Made by a program: the position numbers and the translations under genes. The notes under the pieces are model-generated. The model did not search any database. It saw nothing but the letters and a program-made list of their open reading frames with translations, and was not told where the DNA came from. This document shows positions 24,898 to 37,789 of a stretch of 45,909 nucleotides of DNA, in pieces. Source of the DNA: an uncultured beta proteobacterium (GTDB lineage Bacteria > Pseudomonadota > Gammaproteobacteria > Burkholderiales > Burkholderiaceae_C); contig CAIKLM010000125.1 of NCBI GenBank assembly GCA_903828235.1, positions 1 to 45,909 of the forward strand, given 5' to 3'. Position 1 is the stretch's first letter. Every line of letters begins with the position of its first letter.

Positions 24898-25659
24898 ATG
24901 CCCTACCGCCTGCGCGACCTGCTCGAGAAGAACCGCCGCTGGGCCGAGGGCGTGGAGCGCGAGCGCCCGGGCTTCTTCACCAGCCTGCTGGCGCAGCAGG
25001 AGCCGCAGTACCTGTGGATCGGCTGCGCCGACAGCCGCGTGCCGGCCAACGAGATCCTCGGCCTGCTGCCGGGCGACGTGTTCGTGCACCGCAACGTGGC
25101 CAACGTGGTGGTGCACAGCGACCTGAACGCGCTGTCGGTGATGCAGTACGCGGTGGACCAGCTGCACGTGCAGCACGTGATGGTGGTGGGCCACTACGGC
25201 TGCGGCGGCGTGGCCGCGGTGCTGCACGGCCGCCGCGCCGGCCTGGTGGACAACTGGCTGCGCCATGTGGCCGACGTGCGCGGCAAGCACCGCGAGCTGC
25301 TGGCCGCGCTGCCCGGCGACGAGGCGCGCCTGCGGGCGCTGTGCGAGCTGAACGTGCTGGAGCAGGCGCTCAACGTCTGCGAGACCACCGTGGTGCAGGA
25401 CGCCTGGGCGCGCGGGCAGCGCGTGGTGGTGCACGGCTGGGTGTACGGGCTGCACGACGGGCTGCTGCAGGACTTGGCGATGACGGTGCGCAGCGCCGCC
25501 GAGGCCGAGCCGGTGTATGCCGCGGCGCTGACGGCGCTGCGGGCGCGCCATATCGCCGCCGCGGCCGCCGGAACCCTGCCTGTGCCGCCGCTGCCGCCGG
25601 TGGCCGAGACGGCGCTGGACCCGGTCGAGCCGCCCCGTCGCCCCCTGTCGGCCCCGTGA
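24898..25659 (+). CDS. can: Beta-class carbonic anhydrase
   Basis: A 253-aa zinc enzyme interconverting CO2 and bicarbonate. Zinc and catalytic residues are C43, D45 and R47 in CADSRVPA, and H99 and C102 in GHYGCGG. The N-terminal [20 protein letters not shown] matches E. coli Can-like enzymes; the C-terminal extension after residue 225 is Pro-rich and likely disordered. It follows liuA and the GNAT gene. Bicarbonate is the substrate of the biotin carboxylases of leucine and isoprenoid catabolism, which would explain the neighbourhood (inference). Confidence 0.95.
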   Translation: MPYRLRDLLEKNRRWAEGVERERPGFFTSLLAQQEPQYLWIGCADSRVPANEILGLLPGDVFVHRNVANVVVHSDLNALSVMQYAVDQLHVQHVMVVGHYGCGGVAAVLHGRRAGLVDNWLRHVADVRGKHRELLAALPGDEARLRALCELNVLEQALNVCETTVVQDAWARGQRVVVHGWVYGLHDGLLQDLAMTVRSAAEAEPVYAAALTALRARHIAAAAAGTLPVPPLPPVAETALDPVEPPRRPLSAP

Positions 25660-25687
25660 AAGCCGCCGCCATCAGGATGCCCGCACG

Positions 25688-27487
25688 ATGTTCCCCCACC
25701 AGCTGACCGACCGCCGCGCCTTCGACATCGCCCAGGCCCTGGTCGACGGCTTCGACCGCCACTACCGGCTGTTCCGCGCCACCAGCGCCGCGGCCAAGGG
25801 CCGCTTCGAGAAGGCCGACTGGCACGGCCAGCAGCGCGCGCAGGCCGAGCGCATCGCCTTCTACGACCAGCGCGTCAACGAGGCGGTGCAGCGGCTGCGC
25901 GGCGAGCTCGCGGTGGACGAGGTCGGCATGGACACCTGGCAGCAGGCCAAGCTGCACTACATCGGCCTGCTGGTCGACCACCGCCAGCCCGAGCTGGCCG
26001 AGACCTTCTTCAACTCCGTCACGGCCAAGCTGCTGCACCGCAGCTACTTCCACAACGACTTCATCTTCGTGCGCCCGGCCGTCAGCACCGAGTACATCGA
26101 GGACGACGCGCCGGGCTCGCTGCCCACCTACCGCGCCTACTACCCCACGCGCGAGACGCTGCACGAGACCTGGAAGCGCATCGTCTCGAACTTCCAGCTC
26201 GAGCGCGCGTTCGAGGACCTCGACCGCGACGTCGACCACGTCGTGCAGGCCATGCTCAGCGAGCTCGGCGGCTTCCGGCCGCGCGCCAACTTCCAGATCC
26301 AGGTGCTGTCCAGCCTGTTCTACCGGAACAAGGGCGCCTACCTGGTGGGCAAGGTGATCAACGGCTTCCACGAGACGCCGCTGGCGCTGCCGATCCTGCA
26401 CAAGGCGGCGGACGGTGCGCCCGACGGCGCCGACGGCCGCCTCGTCATCGACGCGGCGCTGTTCGGCGAGGACGACCTGCTGATGATCTTCAGCTACGCG
26501 CGCGCCTACTTCATGGTCGACATGGAGGTGCCCAGCGCCACGGTGCAGTTCCTGCGCTCGATGATGCCGCGCAAGCCGCGGCACGAGCTGTACAACGCGC
26601 TGGGTCTGCAGAAGCACGGCAAGAACCTGTTCTACCGGGACTTCATGGCGCACCAGCGCCACAGCTCCGACAAGTTCCGCATCGCGCCCGGCATCAAGGG
26701 CATGGTGATGATGGTGTTCGACCTGCCTTCGTTCCCGTACGTGTTCAAGGTCATCAAGGACTACTACCCGCCGCAGAAGGACACCACGCGCGAGCTCATC
26801 CAGAGCAAGTACCTGCTCGTCAAGCAGCACGACCGCGTCGGCCGCATGGCCGACACGCTGGAGTTCAGCAACGTGGCCTTCCCGCTGGCGCGCTTCGAGG
26901 ACGAGCTGGTGGCCGAGCTGAGGAAGTTCTGCCCCAGCGTGCTGGAGATCTCCGACCGCGACGGCGACGGCCAGACCGAGCTGATCCTGAAGCACGTGTA
27001 CATCGAGCGCCGCATGATCCCGCTGAACATCTATCTGCAGGAGGCCGGCCCCGAGCAGCTGGCGCACGCGGTGGTGGAGTACGGCAACGCCATCAAGGAC
27101 CTCGTGGCCGCGAACATCTTCCCCGGCGACATGCTCTGGAAGAACTTCGGCGTCACGCGCCACGGCAAGGTGGTGTTCTACGACTACGACGAGATCGAGT
27201 ACCTCACCGACTGCAACTTCCGCCGCGTGCCGCCGCCGCGCCACGAGGAGGACGAGATGTCGGGCGAGGTCTGGTACGCCGTCAACAAGGGCGATGTCTT
27301 CCCCGAGACCTTCGGCCCCTTCCTGCTGGGCAACCCGCAGGTGCGCGAGATCTTCATGGCCCACCACGCCGACCTGCTCGACGCCGCGTTCTGGCAGGGC
27401 TGCAAGGAGCGCATCCTGGCCGGGCACGTGCACGACGTGTTTCCGTACGAGGCGGGCAAGCGCTTCTCCAGCCGCGCCACCGCCTGA
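25688..27487 (+). CDS. aceK: Isocitrate dehydrogenase kinase/phosphatase
   Basis: A 599-aa bifunctional enzyme that phosphorylates isocitrate dehydrogenase to direct isocitrate to the glyoxylate shunt during growth on acetyl-CoA-yielding substrates. Family parts: [20 protein letters not shown], the ATP-binding region [17 protein letters not shown], and [20 protein letters not shown] followed by [17 protein letters not shown] with the acidic D499, D501, E502. Length is normal. It lies 28 bases after carbonic anhydrase, away from aceA/aceB, consistent with a role in acetyl-CoA produced by the liu and thiolase genes. Confidence 0.96.
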   Translation: MFPHQLTDRRAFDIAQALVDGFDRHYRLFRATSAAAKGRFEKADWHGQQRAQAERIAFYDQRVNEAVQRLRGELAVDEVGMDTWQQAKLHYIGLLVDHRQPELAETFFNSVTAKLLHRSYFHNDFIFVRPAVSTEYIEDDAPGSLPTYRAYYPTRETLHETWKRIVSNFQLERAFEDLDRDVDHVVQAMLSELGGFRPRANFQIQVLSSLFYRNKGAYLVGKVINGFHETPLALPILHKAADGAPDGADGRLVIDAALFGEDDLLMIFSYARAYFMVDMEVPSATVQFLRSMMPRKPRHELYNALGLQKHGKNLFYRDFMAHQRHSSDKFRIAPGIKGMVMMVFDLPSFPYVFKVIKDYYPPQKDTTRELIQSKYLLVKQHDRVGRMADTLEFSNVAFPLARFEDELVAELRKFCPSVLEISDRDGDGQTELILKHVYIERRMIPLNIYLQEAGPEQLAHAVVEYGNAIKDLVAANIFPGDMLWKNFGVTRHGKVVFYDYDEIEYLTDCNFRRVPPPRHEEDEMSGEVWYAVNKGDVFPETFGPFLLGNPQVREIFMAHHADLLDAAFWQGCKERILAGHVHDVFPYEAGKRFSSRATA

Positions 27488-27522
27488 GCCCACCCTGTTC
27501 CACCCTCGCTGAGGAGTCCCCC

Positions 27523-28704
27523 ATGGCCACCGACCCCATCGTCATCGTCTCTGCCGCCCGCACGCCCATCGGCGGCCTGCTGGGTGATTTCGCCAGCCTT
27601 GCGGCCTGGGAGCTGGGCGCCGTGGCCGTGAAGGCCGCGGTCGAGCGCGCCGGCGTGCCCGGCGACGCGGTCGACGAGGTGCTGCTGGGCAACTGCCTGA
27701 TGGCCGGCCAGGGCCAGGCGCCGGCGCGCCAGGCGGTGCTGAAGGCCGGCCTGCCGCAGGGCACCGGCGCCGTGACGCTGAGCAAGATGTGCGGCAGCGG
27801 CATGCGCGCGATGATGTTCGCGCACGACATGCTGGCCGCCGGCAGCGCCGGCGTGGTGGTGGCCGGCGGCATGGAGAGCATGACCAACGCGCCGCACCTC
27901 GTGTTCGCGCGCAAGGGCGTGAAGTACGGCAGCACGCCGATGTTCGATCACATGGCCATGGACGGCCTGGAGGACGCCTACGAGCGTGGCAAGGCCATGG
28001 GCGTGTTCGCCGAGAGCTGCGCCGCGAAGTACGGCTTCACGCGCGAGGCGCAGGACGCCTACGCCATCGCCAGCACGACGCGCGCCAAGGCGGCCAACGA
28101 GGACGGCCGCTTCGACTGGGAAATCGCGCCGGTGGCCCTGCCCGCGAAGGGCGGCGAGACGATCGTCAAGCACGACGAGCAGCCCTTCAAGGCCAAGCTC
28201 GACAAGATCCCCACGCTGAAGCCCGCGTTCAAGAAGGACGGCACGATCACCGCGGCCAACGCCAGCAGCATCAGCGACGGCGCCGCGGCGCTGCTGATGG
28301 TGCGCGAGAGCACGGCGCGGCAGATGGGCCTGCAGCCGGCGGCGCGCATCGTCAGCCACGCCGTGCACGCGCAGGCGCCGGAGTGGTTCAGCACCGCGCC
28401 GGCCGGCGCCATCGACAAGGCGCTGAAGAAGGCCGGCTGGGACGCCGGGAGCGTGGACCTCTGGGAGGTCAACGAGGCCTTCGCGGCCGTGACGATGGCG
28501 GCGATGGCGGAGTTCAAGCTGCCGCACGAGATCGTCAACGTGCACGGCGGCGCGTGCGCCCTGGGCCACCCCATCGGCGCTTCCGGCGCGCGCATAGTCG
28601 TCACGCTGCTGGGCGCGCTGCGCCAGCGCGGCTTGAGGCGCGGCGTGGCGGCGCTGTGCATCGGCGGCGGCGAGGCCACGGCCATGGCCCTCGAGATGCT
28701 CTGA
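27523..28704 (+). CDS. Acetyl-CoA C-acyltransferase (AtoB/PhaA-type thiolase)
   Basis: A 393-aa thiolase. The acylated cysteine is C90 in SKMCGSGMRAM; the second catalytic residues are H349 in GHPIGASGAR and C379 in ALCIGGGEA. The pattern fits acetoacetyl-CoA-forming thiolases that end leucine catabolism or start polyhydroxybutyrate synthesis. A GAGGAG precedes the ATG. It overlaps the exporter gene that follows by one base. Biosynthetic or degradative direction cannot be told from sequence. Confidence 0.93.
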   Translation: MATDPIVIVSAARTPIGGLLGDFASLAAWELGAVAVKAAVERAGVPGDAVDEVLLGNCLMAGQGQAPARQAVLKAGLPQGTGAVTLSKMCGSGMRAMMFAHDMLAAGSAGVVVAGGMESMTNAPHLVFARKGVKYGSTPMFDHMAMDGLEDAYERGKAMGVFAESCAAKYGFTREAQDAYAIASTTRAKAANEDGRFDWEIAPVALPAKGGETIVKHDEQPFKAKLDKIPTLKPAFKKDGTITAANASSISDGAAALLMVRESTARQMGLQPAARIVSHAVHAQAPEWFSTAPAGAIDKALKKAGWDAGSVDLWEVNEAFAAVTMAAMAEFKLPHEIVNVHGGACALGHPIGASGARIVVTLLGALRQRGLRRGVAALCIGGGEATAMALEML

Positions 28705-29363
28705 TGCCCGGGCAGGGCCTGCTGCCCGGCCCGGCCGAGCTGGCGGTGTTCGCCACCGCGGTGGCGCTGCTCAACGCCACGCCCGGCGTGGACTTCGTGC
28801 TCACGGTGAGCCGCACGTTGCAGGGCGGCGTGCGCGCGGGCTTCGCGGCGGCCGCGGGCATCACCGCAGGCTGCATGGTGCACGCGCTGGCCGCGGCCTT
28901 CGGCTTGGCGGCGCTGCTGGCGTTGCACCCGCCGGCCTTCGTCGCGCTCCAGTGGGCCGGCGCGGCCTACCTGGCGTGGCTGGGCCTGCAGATGCTGCGC
29001 AGCGCCTGGCGCGGCGGCGCCGCCGCGGCGGCCGTGGCGCTGCCCGCGCGCAGCCCCTGGGCCGACTTCCGCGCCGGGCTGCTGACCAACGTGCTCAACC
29101 CCAAAGTGGCGCTGTTCTTCCTGGCGTTCCTGCCGCCCTTCGTGCCGGCCGGCTCGCCCGCCAAGACGCTGTCGTTCCTGCTGCTGGGCGCGTGGTTCGT
29201 GGTGCAGGGCGGGCTGTTCCTGGCGCTGCTGGTGGTGCTGGCCGCGCGCCTGTCGCGCCTGCAGGCGCCGGGGCCAGCCCGGCGGCTGCTCGAGGCCGCC
29301 GGCGGCGTGGTGTTCCTGGCGCTGGCGCTGCGCGTGCTGCGCGAGCGCGCCGCGCCGGCCTGA
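28704..29363 (+). CDS. LysE/RhtB-family exporter
   Basis: A 219-aa inner-membrane protein with about six hydrophobic segments and the family start region FATAVALLNATPGVDFVLTV and GFAAAAGITAGCMVHALAAAFG (given partly). The FRAGLLTNVLNPKVALFFLA block is typical. Relatives export amino acids or homoserine lactones; the substrate here is unknown. The ATG shares one base with the thiolase stop (TGATG), so the pair is coupled. It is the last gene of the liu row. Confidence 0.9.
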   Translation: MPGQGLLPGPAELAVFATAVALLNATPGVDFVLTVSRTLQGGVRAGFAAAAGITAGCMVHALAAAFGLAALLALHPPAFVALQWAGAAYLAWLGLQMLRSAWRGGAAAAAVALPARSPWADFRAGLLTNVLNPKVALFFLAFLPPFVPAGSPAKTLSFLLLGAWFVVQGGLFLALLVVLAARLSRLQAPGPARRLLEAAGGVVFLALALRVLRERAAPA

Positions 29364-29460
29364 GCGGCGGCGGCGCTGCCCCTGCTGCGCCATGAGCCCG
29401 GGAGGCGAGGAAGTCACGGCAGCGGCACCGGCCCGGTCGTCGCGCGCGGCCCGATCGGCC

Positions 29461-29466
29461 TACGAT
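29461..29466 (+). promoter_or_regulatory. Possible -10 in the 202-base gap before the outer-membrane protein gene
   Basis: TACGAT at 29461-29466 is the best -10 candidate in this GC-rich gap (29364-29565); no convincing -35 lies upstream. It is flanked by CGATCG repeats at about 29452 and 29463. Otherwise the gap holds no supported feature. Confidence 0.25.
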
Positions 29467-29565
29467 CGCGCTGGCGGCGCCGGCCCCAGTCAAGCGCCGG
29501 GCCGCTCCCCTCACCAGGCCCTCGGCCGGGGCGAGAGGCACCCTGTCGACACGCAAGCTTCAGCG

Positions 29566-30858
29566 ATGAATCGATCCCTCCAAGGCGGCGGCCGCGCCCG
29601 TAGCGCCGCGGCCGCCGTGGCGCTGTGCCTGTGCGCGGGTGTGTCGCAGGCGCAGGAACCCGACGCGGGGTCTGGCGGCCTGCGCATCAGCGGCTTCGGC
29701 AGCCTGGGCCTGGCCCGCGTGGATGCCGCCGCCGGCTGGGCCTACAAGCGCGACACCGCGCAGGCCGACAACGGCGCGGGCACGCGCGCCGACCTCGACA
29801 CCCGGCTCGGCCTGCAGCTGAACCATGCGCCCACGCGCACGCTGGAACTGGTGGCACAGGTGGTGATGGCGCGCCGCGGCCCGGCCTCGCCGGACGCCGA
29901 CGCCCTCGAGTGGGCCTTCCTGGCCTGGCGCCCCGACCCGGAGTGGAAGCTGCGCGCCGGCCGCGTCAACTTCGACGCCTTCCTGCTGTCGGACCACCGC
30001 AGCGTCGGCATCGCGTACCCGTTTGCGCGGCCGCCGGTGGACTTCTACGCGCAGCTGCCGCGCTCGCTGGACGGCGCCGACCTCGCCCGCGACTGGAACG
30101 TCGGCGGCGCGCACTGGCACGCCAAGGTCTTTGCCGGCCGAACCGCCGCTTTCGCCGACGCCTCTTCGCGGCTGGACCTTGGCCCGTCCTACGGCGCCAC
30201 CGTCTCGCGCGAGGCCGGCGGGCTGCTGCTGCGGGTCAGCGCCGTGCGCACCCGCTTCGAGCAGGACGTCGACCGCCTGCGCCCGCTGCTGGACGCGCTC
30301 GCCCCGCTGGCCGCGCTGCCGGTGCCGGCGGTGGCCGAGCAGGCCGCCGCGCTGCGCTCGCGCCTGGCGCTCAGCGGCGTGCGCCCGACCTACCTGTCGC
30401 TGGGCGCGCGGCTGGAGCGCGGGCCCTGGCTGGCCAGCGGCGAGTTCACGCGCGTGACGGGCCAGGCCACCGTCGCCTACCAGTCGGCCTACGCCAGCCT
30501 CGGGCGGCGCTTCGGCGCGCTGACGGTGTACGCGCTGGCCAGCCGCGTCGAGGCCATCAATCCCGCCGTGGCCGCCCCGCAATGGACCGGCGCCCTGACG
30601 CCCGTGCTCGGCCCGGCGGCGGCGCTGCAGGCTCAGGCCGTGGCCGACGCCGCGGCCGGCGCCGTCAACGCCTTCCGCGTGGCGCAGGGCACCACGTCGA
30701 TCGGGCTGCGCCACGACATCGACGCGCGCTGGGCGCTGAAGCTGCAGTGGGACCGCGTCCGCGTCGAGGCCGACGGCGCCCGGCTGTGGGGCGGCCCGCA
30801 CGCGGCGCCCGCCCGCCGAGCCGACGTGGCCAGCGTCGTCCTGGACTTCGTGTTCTGA
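29566..30858 (+). CDS. Outer-membrane beta-barrel protein (porin-like)
   Basis: A 430-aa exported protein. A signal peptide is clear (Arg-containing start, hydrophobic [12 protein letters not shown], cleavage likely after VSQA at residue 29). The mature part begins with [15 protein letters not shown], a typical first barrel strand, has alternating aromatic/polar strands ([20 protein letters not shown]) and ends VVLDFVF with a terminal Phe, the usual signal for barrel assembly. The specific family is not recognised; it resembles porin-like proteins found beside small PstS-like proteins. ATG 29566 was chosen because the signal peptide starts there. The next gene starts eight bases after the stop. 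Confidence 0.85.
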   Translation: MNRSLQGGGRARSAAAAVALCLCAGVSQAQEPDAGSGGLRISGFGSLGLARVDAAAGWAYKRDTAQADNGAGTRADLDTRLGLQLNHAPTRTLELVAQVVMARRGPASPDADALEWAFLAWRPDPEWKLRAGRVNFDAFLLSDHRSVGIAYPFARPPVDFYAQLPRSLDGADLARDWNVGGAHWHAKVFAGRTAAFADASSRLDLGPSYGATVSREAGGLLLRVSAVRTRFEQDVDRLRPLLDALAPLAALPVPAVAEQAAALRSRLALSGVRPTYLSLGARLERGPWLASGEFTRVTGQATVAYQSAYASLGRRFGALTVYALASRVEAINPAVAAPQWTGALTPVLGPAAALQAQAVADAAAGAVNAFRVAQGTTSIGLRHDIDARWALKLQWDRVRVEADGARLWGGPHAAPARRADVASVVLDFVF

Positions 30859-30866
30859 GGCCCGGC

Positions 30867-31310
30867 GTGCGGTTGCTGCGCCCGCTCGTGTCGCGCCTTC
30901 TGCTGCTGGCCGCGGTGCTGGCCTTCGCGCAGCCCGCCTGGGCCGACTTCTACGTCGTCGTCAACGCCGCCAACCCGCAGCGCACGATGACGCAGAAGGA
31001 CGTGGTCGACCTGTACATGGGTCGCAGCCGGGCCTTCGGCAACGGCCAGTTCGCCATCGCCTTCGACCTGCCCCGCGACAGCCCCGAGCGGGCGGCGTTC
31101 TACCAATCCCTCACCGGGCTGAGCGCGGCGCAGGTCACCAGCCACTGGTCGCGGCTGATGTTCTCGGGCCAGAGCCTGCCGCCGCAGGCGCTGCCGGACG
31201 AGGCGACCATGATCGAGATCGTGCGCCGCAACCCCAGCGCCATCGGCTGGCTCACGCGCGAGCCGCCCGCCGACAAGCAGCTGCGCACGGTGCTGGTGCT
31301 GAAGGAGTAG
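30867..31310 (+). CDS. Small PstS-like periplasmic protein
   Basis: A 147-aa exported protein starting at GTG 30867 (GAGG at 30857-30860, six-base spacer). The signal peptide is [16 protein letters not shown], cut after residue 26. The mature part has [23 protein letters not shown] (in parts), [15 protein letters not shown] and [12 protein letters not shown], the layout of short phosphate-binding-protein-like domains. It is only about 120 residues, so half of a normal PstS. No transporter genes are near, so it probably serves sensing in the adjacent kinase system. A GTG at 30888 would also leave a signal peptide. Confidence 0.82.
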   Translation: MRLLRPLVSRLLLLAAVLAFAQPAWADFYVVVNAANPQRTMTQKDVVDLYMGRSRAFGNGQFAIAFDLPRDSPERAAFYQSLTGLSAAQVTSHWSRLMFSGQSLPPQALPDEATMIEIVRRNPSAIGWLTREPPADKQLRTVLVLKE

Positions 31311-31312
31311 CC

Positions 31313-33703
31313 ATGGACGATGGCCCCGCGCCGGCGTCCGCCAGGCGCAGCCTGCGCCAGCGCCTGCTGCTGGCCGTGGTAGCCGGCGCCCTGCTGTTCG
31401 CGGCCCTGGCCGGGGTGCTGGCCAACAGGCTGGGCCACGCGCGTGCCACCGCCGGCAGCCTGGCCTCGCTGAAGGCCATGGTGATGGCCGTGGAGCAGAC
31501 GGCCGCCACCGGCGCCTACGCCGGCGACCCGGTGCTGCTGGGCGAGATCGTTGGCGGCCTGGCGCGCAACGAGCTGGTCGCCCTGGCCGAGGTGCGTGCG
31601 CCCGATGGCCGGACGATGGCCCGTGCCGGCCGTGCCGCACCGGCGCCGGCCCCGGCCGAGATCACGATCGAGCAGCCGCTGAGCTCGCCGCTCGACGGCA
31701 CCGAGCGCGTGGGCGTGCTGCGCATCGAGGCCGACGGCGCGCGCATCGACGCCCTGGTGGCCCGCGAGACGCTCACGCTGTCGGCGCTGATGATCGGGCA
31801 GGTGCTGCTGGTGGCGCTGCTGCTGTATGCCGTCGCCGAGCGCGTGGTGTCGCGGCCCATCGTGGCGCTGGCCCGGCGGCTCGATGCGGTGGAGCCCGGC
31901 ACGCCGCAGCGCCTGTCGGTGCCGGCCGGGCACGACCGCGACGAGATCGGCACGCTGGTGGCGGGCGCCAACGCGCTGCTCGCGGCCACCGAGGCCGCCG
32001 TCGACCGCGAGCGGCTGCTGCGCACGCGCATCGAGCAGACGGTGCAGGAGCGCACGGCCGAGCTGCGCGAGGCCAAGGACGCCGCCGAGGCCGCCAGCCG
32101 CGCCAAGAGCGAATTCCTGGCCACCATGAGCCACGAGATCCGCACGCCGATGAACGGGGTGCTGGGCCTGACCGAGCTGATGCTGGCCAGCCCGTTGCCG
32201 CCGCAGCAGCGCCTCTGGGCCGAGGGGGCGCTGGCCTCGGGCCGGCACCTGCTGGGCGTGATCAACGACATCCTGGACTTCTCCAAGATCGAGTCGGGCC
32301 AGATGGAGCTGGACTCGGTGCCCTTCGACCTCGTCGACGTCGTCGAGGACGCGGCGGCCATGTTCGCGCAGCCGGCCGAGGCCAAGGGGCTGGAGCTGGC
32401 GGTGCGCTTCGAGCCCCCCGCCGTGCCGCTGCCGCTTCGGGGCGACCCGTTCCGGCTGCGCCAGGTGCTGGCCAACCTGCTGGCCAACGCCGTGAAGTTC
32501 ACCGACGAGGGCGAGGTCGTCGTCGCCGTGCGCTGCGAGCCGCCGGCCGAGGGCCTGGTGGGGGTGCACATCGACGTGCGCGACACCGGCGTGGGCATCG
32601 CGCCCGAGCACCACGACAGGATCTTCGAGCACTTCGCGCAGGCCGAGGGCGGCACGACGCGCCGCTTCGGCGGCACCGGGCTGGGCCTGGCCATCTGCCG
32701 CCGCGTGCTGCAGATCATGGGCGGCAGCATCGCCGTCGAGAGCAGCCCGGGCCGCGGCGCCACGTTCCGCATCGGGCTGCGGCTGCCGGCGGTCGTGGGG
32801 GCGCCCATGCCCGACGCGGGCGCGCTGGCCGGGGTGCGCGTGCTGGTGGTCGACGACAACCCCACCAACCGCGAGATCCTCGAGCAGCAGCTCGGCGGCT
32901 GGGGCATGCGCGTGACCTGCGCCAGCAGCGGCGCCGAGGCGCTGCAACTCGCGGCCGCCTCGCTCGGCGAGCCCGAGCCCTTCCGGCTGGCCGTGCTGGA
33001 CATGCACATGCCGCACATGAACGGCGTGGAGCTGGCGCGGCTGCTGCGGGCCGAGCCGGCCTGCGCCGGCACGCGGCTGATGCTGCTGAGCTCGGCCCAT
33101 GCCGGCCTCGACCCCGAGGCCCGGCGCCGCGTGGGCATCCGCGCCTGCGTCAGCAAGCCGATCCGCCGCGCCGACCTGCTGCGCGTGCTGCGCGCGGTGC
33201 TGCAGGACGAGACCCCCGACGAGCCCGCGGCGCTCGATGCCGCGCCCGGGCCGCAACTCGTCGGCCGCGTGCTGCTGGTGGAGGACAACCCCATCAACCA
33301 GATGGTCGGCGGTGCCATGCTGCGCCGGCTCGGGCTGGAGGCCGCGGTCGCCAACGACGGGCAGGAAGGCGTCGCGCAGGTGCGCGACGGCGCCTTCGAC
33401 CTCGTGCTGATGGACTGCCAGATGCCGGTGATGGACGGCTACGAGGCCACGGCGGCGATCCGCGCGCTGCCCGACGCGCGCCGCGCCTGCCTGCCCATCG
33501 TGGCGCTCACCGCCAACGTGACGGCCGGCGACCCCGAGCGCTGCCTGGCCGCCGGCATGGACGGCTTCCTCGGCAAGCCCTACACGCTGGCGGCGCTGCA
33601 GTCCACGCTGCGGCGCTGGCTGCCAGAGGTCGCTGCCGAGGCGGGCGTCGGCGGGCCGGCACAATCGTCCGCACGTCCTGCCGACCCGATGCCCACGCCG
33701 TGA
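31313..33703 (+). CDS. Hybrid sensor histidine kinase with two receiver domains
   Basis: A 796-aa inner-membrane kinase. Membrane segment 1 is at about residues 17-38, a periplasmic sensor region follows (about 39-152), segment 2 at about 155-177, then HAMP. The HisKA domain has [10 protein letters not shown] with His274; the ATPase domain has [24 protein letters not shown] and [11 protein letters not shown]. Receiver 1 ([14 protein letters not shown]) has Asp563; receiver 2 ([13 protein letters not shown]) has Asp701. There is no HPt domain and no response regulator with an output domain nearby, so the phosphorelay must use partners elsewhere. It starts two bases after the PstS-like gene. 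Confidence 0.93.
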   Translation: MDDGPAPASARRSLRQRLLLAVVAGALLFAALAGVLANRLGHARATAGSLASLKAMVMAVEQTAATGAYAGDPVLLGEIVGGLARNELVALAEVRAPDGRTMARAGRAAPAPAPAEITIEQPLSSPLDGTERVGVLRIEADGARIDALVARETLTLSALMIGQVLLVALLLYAVAERVVSRPIVALARRLDAVEPGTPQRLSVPAGHDRDEIGTLVAGANALLAATEAAVDRERLLRTRIEQTVQERTAELREAKDAAEAASRAKSEFLATMSHEIRTPMNGVLGLTELMLASPLPPQQRLWAEGALASGRHLLGVINDILDFSKIESGQMELDSVPFDLVDVVEDAAAMFAQPAEAKGLELAVRFEPPAVPLPLRGDPFRLRQVLANLLANAVKFTDEGEVVVAVRCEPPAEGLVGVHIDVRDTGVGIAPEHHDRIFEHFAQAEGGTTRRFGGTGLGLAICRRVLQIMGGSIAVESSPGRGATFRIGLRLPAVVGAPMPDAGALAGVRVLVVDDNPTNREILEQQLGGWGMRVTCASSGAEALQLAAASLGEPEPFRLAVLDMHMPHMNGVELARLLRAEPACAGTRLMLLSSAHAGLDPEARRRVGIRACVSKPIRRADLLRVLRAVLQDETPDEPAALDAAPGPQLVGRVLLVEDNPINQMVGGAMLRRLGLEAAVANDGQEGVAQVRDGAFDLVLMDCQMPVMDGYEATAAIRALPDARRACLPIVALTANVTAGDPERCLAAGMDGFLGKPYTLAALQSTLRRWLPEVAAEAGVGGPAQSSARPADPMPTP

Positions 33704-33749
33704 TGACCCCCGACCACCCCCGCTGCGCGCGAGCGCCAAGGCTCCCCCG

Positions 33750-34421
<672 letters not shown>

Positions 34422-34428
34422 CACCGAC

Positions 34429-35559
34429 ATGCTGCTCTCCGAAGACCACCTGGCCGTGCAGGACGCCGTGCGCGCCTTCGTGCAGGCCGAGGTCGCGCCG
34501 CACGCCGCGGCCTGGGACCGCGGCCACACCTTCCCGAAGCAGGCGCTGCGCGGCCTGGCCGAACTCGGCTGCTACGGCGTGGCCGTGCCGGCCGAGCTGG
34601 GCGGCGCGGGCCTCGACTACCTGGCGCTGGCCGTCATCCTGGAGGAGATCGCCGCTGGCGACGGCGCCACCAGCACCATCGTCAGCGTCAACAACTGCCC
34701 CGTGTGCTCGATCCTGCTGGCCTTCGGCAACGCCGAGCAGCAGCAGCGCTTCCTGGTGCCGCTGGCGCGCGGCGAGATGCTCGGCGCCTTCTGCCTGACC
34801 GAGCCGCACGTGGGCTCCGAGGCCGGCGGCCTGCGCACCACGGCGCGCCGCGACGGCGACGAGTACGTGCTCGACGGCGTCAAGCAGTTCATCACCAGCG
34901 GCAAGCACGGCGACGTCGCCATCGTCATGGCCGTCACCGACAAGGCCGCCGGCAAGAAGGGCATCAGCGCCTTCCTGGTGCCCACGGCCACGCCGGGCTA
35001 CGGGGTGGCGCGGCTGGAGGACAAGATGGGCCAGCACGCCAGCGACACGGCGCAGATCCGCTTCGAGAACTGCCGCATCCCGGCGGCCAACCGGCTGGGC
35101 GAGGAAGGCCAGGGCCTGAAGATCGCGCTCAGCGGGCTGGAGGGCGGCCGCATCGGCATCGCCAGCCAGGCCGTGGGCATGGCGCGCGCGGCCTTCGAGG
35201 CGGCGCTGGCCTACGCCAAGGACCGCGTGAGCTTCGGTCAGCCCATCTTCCAGCACCAGGCGGTGCAGTTCAAGCTGGCCGAGATGGCCACGCAGATCGA
35301 GGCCGCGCGGCAGATGATCCACCACGCCGCGGCGCTGAAGGACGCCGGCCGCCCCTGCCTGAAAGAGGCCGCCATGGCCAAGCTCTTCGCCAGCGAGATG
35401 GCCGAGCGCGTGTGCTCCGACGCCATCCAGGTGCACGGCGGCTACGGCTACGTGAGCGACTTCCCGGTGGAGCGCATCTACCGCGACGTGCGCGTGTGCC
35501 AGATCTACGAGGGCACGAGCGAGGTGCAGAAGATCCTGATCGGGCGCGCGCTGGCCTGA
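34429..35559 (+). CDS. Acyl-CoA dehydrogenase (short/branched-chain type)
   Basis: A 376-aa FAD-dependent acyl-CoA dehydrogenase. It has FCLTEPHVGSEAGGLRT (flavin region, with His in place of the usual Gly), KQFITSGKHGDVAIVM and the C-terminal IYEGTSEVQKILIGRAL, in which Glu361 is the catalytic base of the butyryl-CoA/short-branched-chain dehydrogenases. So it should form 2-enoyl-CoA in beta-oxidation. It converges on the fadB-like gene with only six bases between the stops and no visible terminator. Confidence 0.93.
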   Translation: MLLSEDHLAVQDAVRAFVQAEVAPHAAAWDRGHTFPKQALRGLAELGCYGVAVPAELGGAGLDYLALAVILEEIAAGDGATSTIVSVNNCPVCSILLAFGNAEQQQRFLVPLARGEMLGAFCLTEPHVGSEAGGLRTTARRDGDEYVLDGVKQFITSGKHGDVAIVMAVTDKAAGKKGISAFLVPTATPGYGVARLEDKMGQHASDTAQIRFENCRIPAANRLGEEGQGLKIALSGLEGGRIGIASQAVGMARAAFEAALAYAKDRVSFGQPIFQHQAVQFKLAEMATQIEAARQMIHHAAALKDAGRPCLKEAAMAKLFASEMAERVCSDAIQVHGGYGYVSDFPVERIYRDVRVCQIYEGTSEVQKILIGRALA

Positions 35560-35565
35560 GCGTGC

Positions 35566-37710
<2,145 letters not shown>

Positions 37711-37713
37711 GCC

Positions 37714-37782
37714 GCCTCCCGCAGGGTTTCCCGAGGGAGGCAAGCCCCCTCGGGGGGTAGCGAGCGAACGCGAGCTTGGGGG
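37714..37782. repeat. Intergenic hairpin repeat between thiolase and fadB
   Basis: GCCTCCC (37714-37720) pairs with GGGAGGC (37735-37741); next to it CCCCC-TC-GGGGG (37745-37756) forms a second stem, followed by GCGAGCGAACGCGAGC and a G-run up to about 37782. I recall elements of this wording scattered between genes in many Burkholderiales genomes. Here it falls inside an operon and covers the fadB ribosome-binding site, so it may lower fadB translation or stabilise the upstream mRNA part. Confidence 0.5.
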
Positions 37783-37789
37783 TCCATGT

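Noticed and set aside
35560..35565. Bidirectional terminator between the acyl-CoA dehydrogenase and fadB
   Set aside because: Only six bases separate the stops and no stem with a T-run is visible there.
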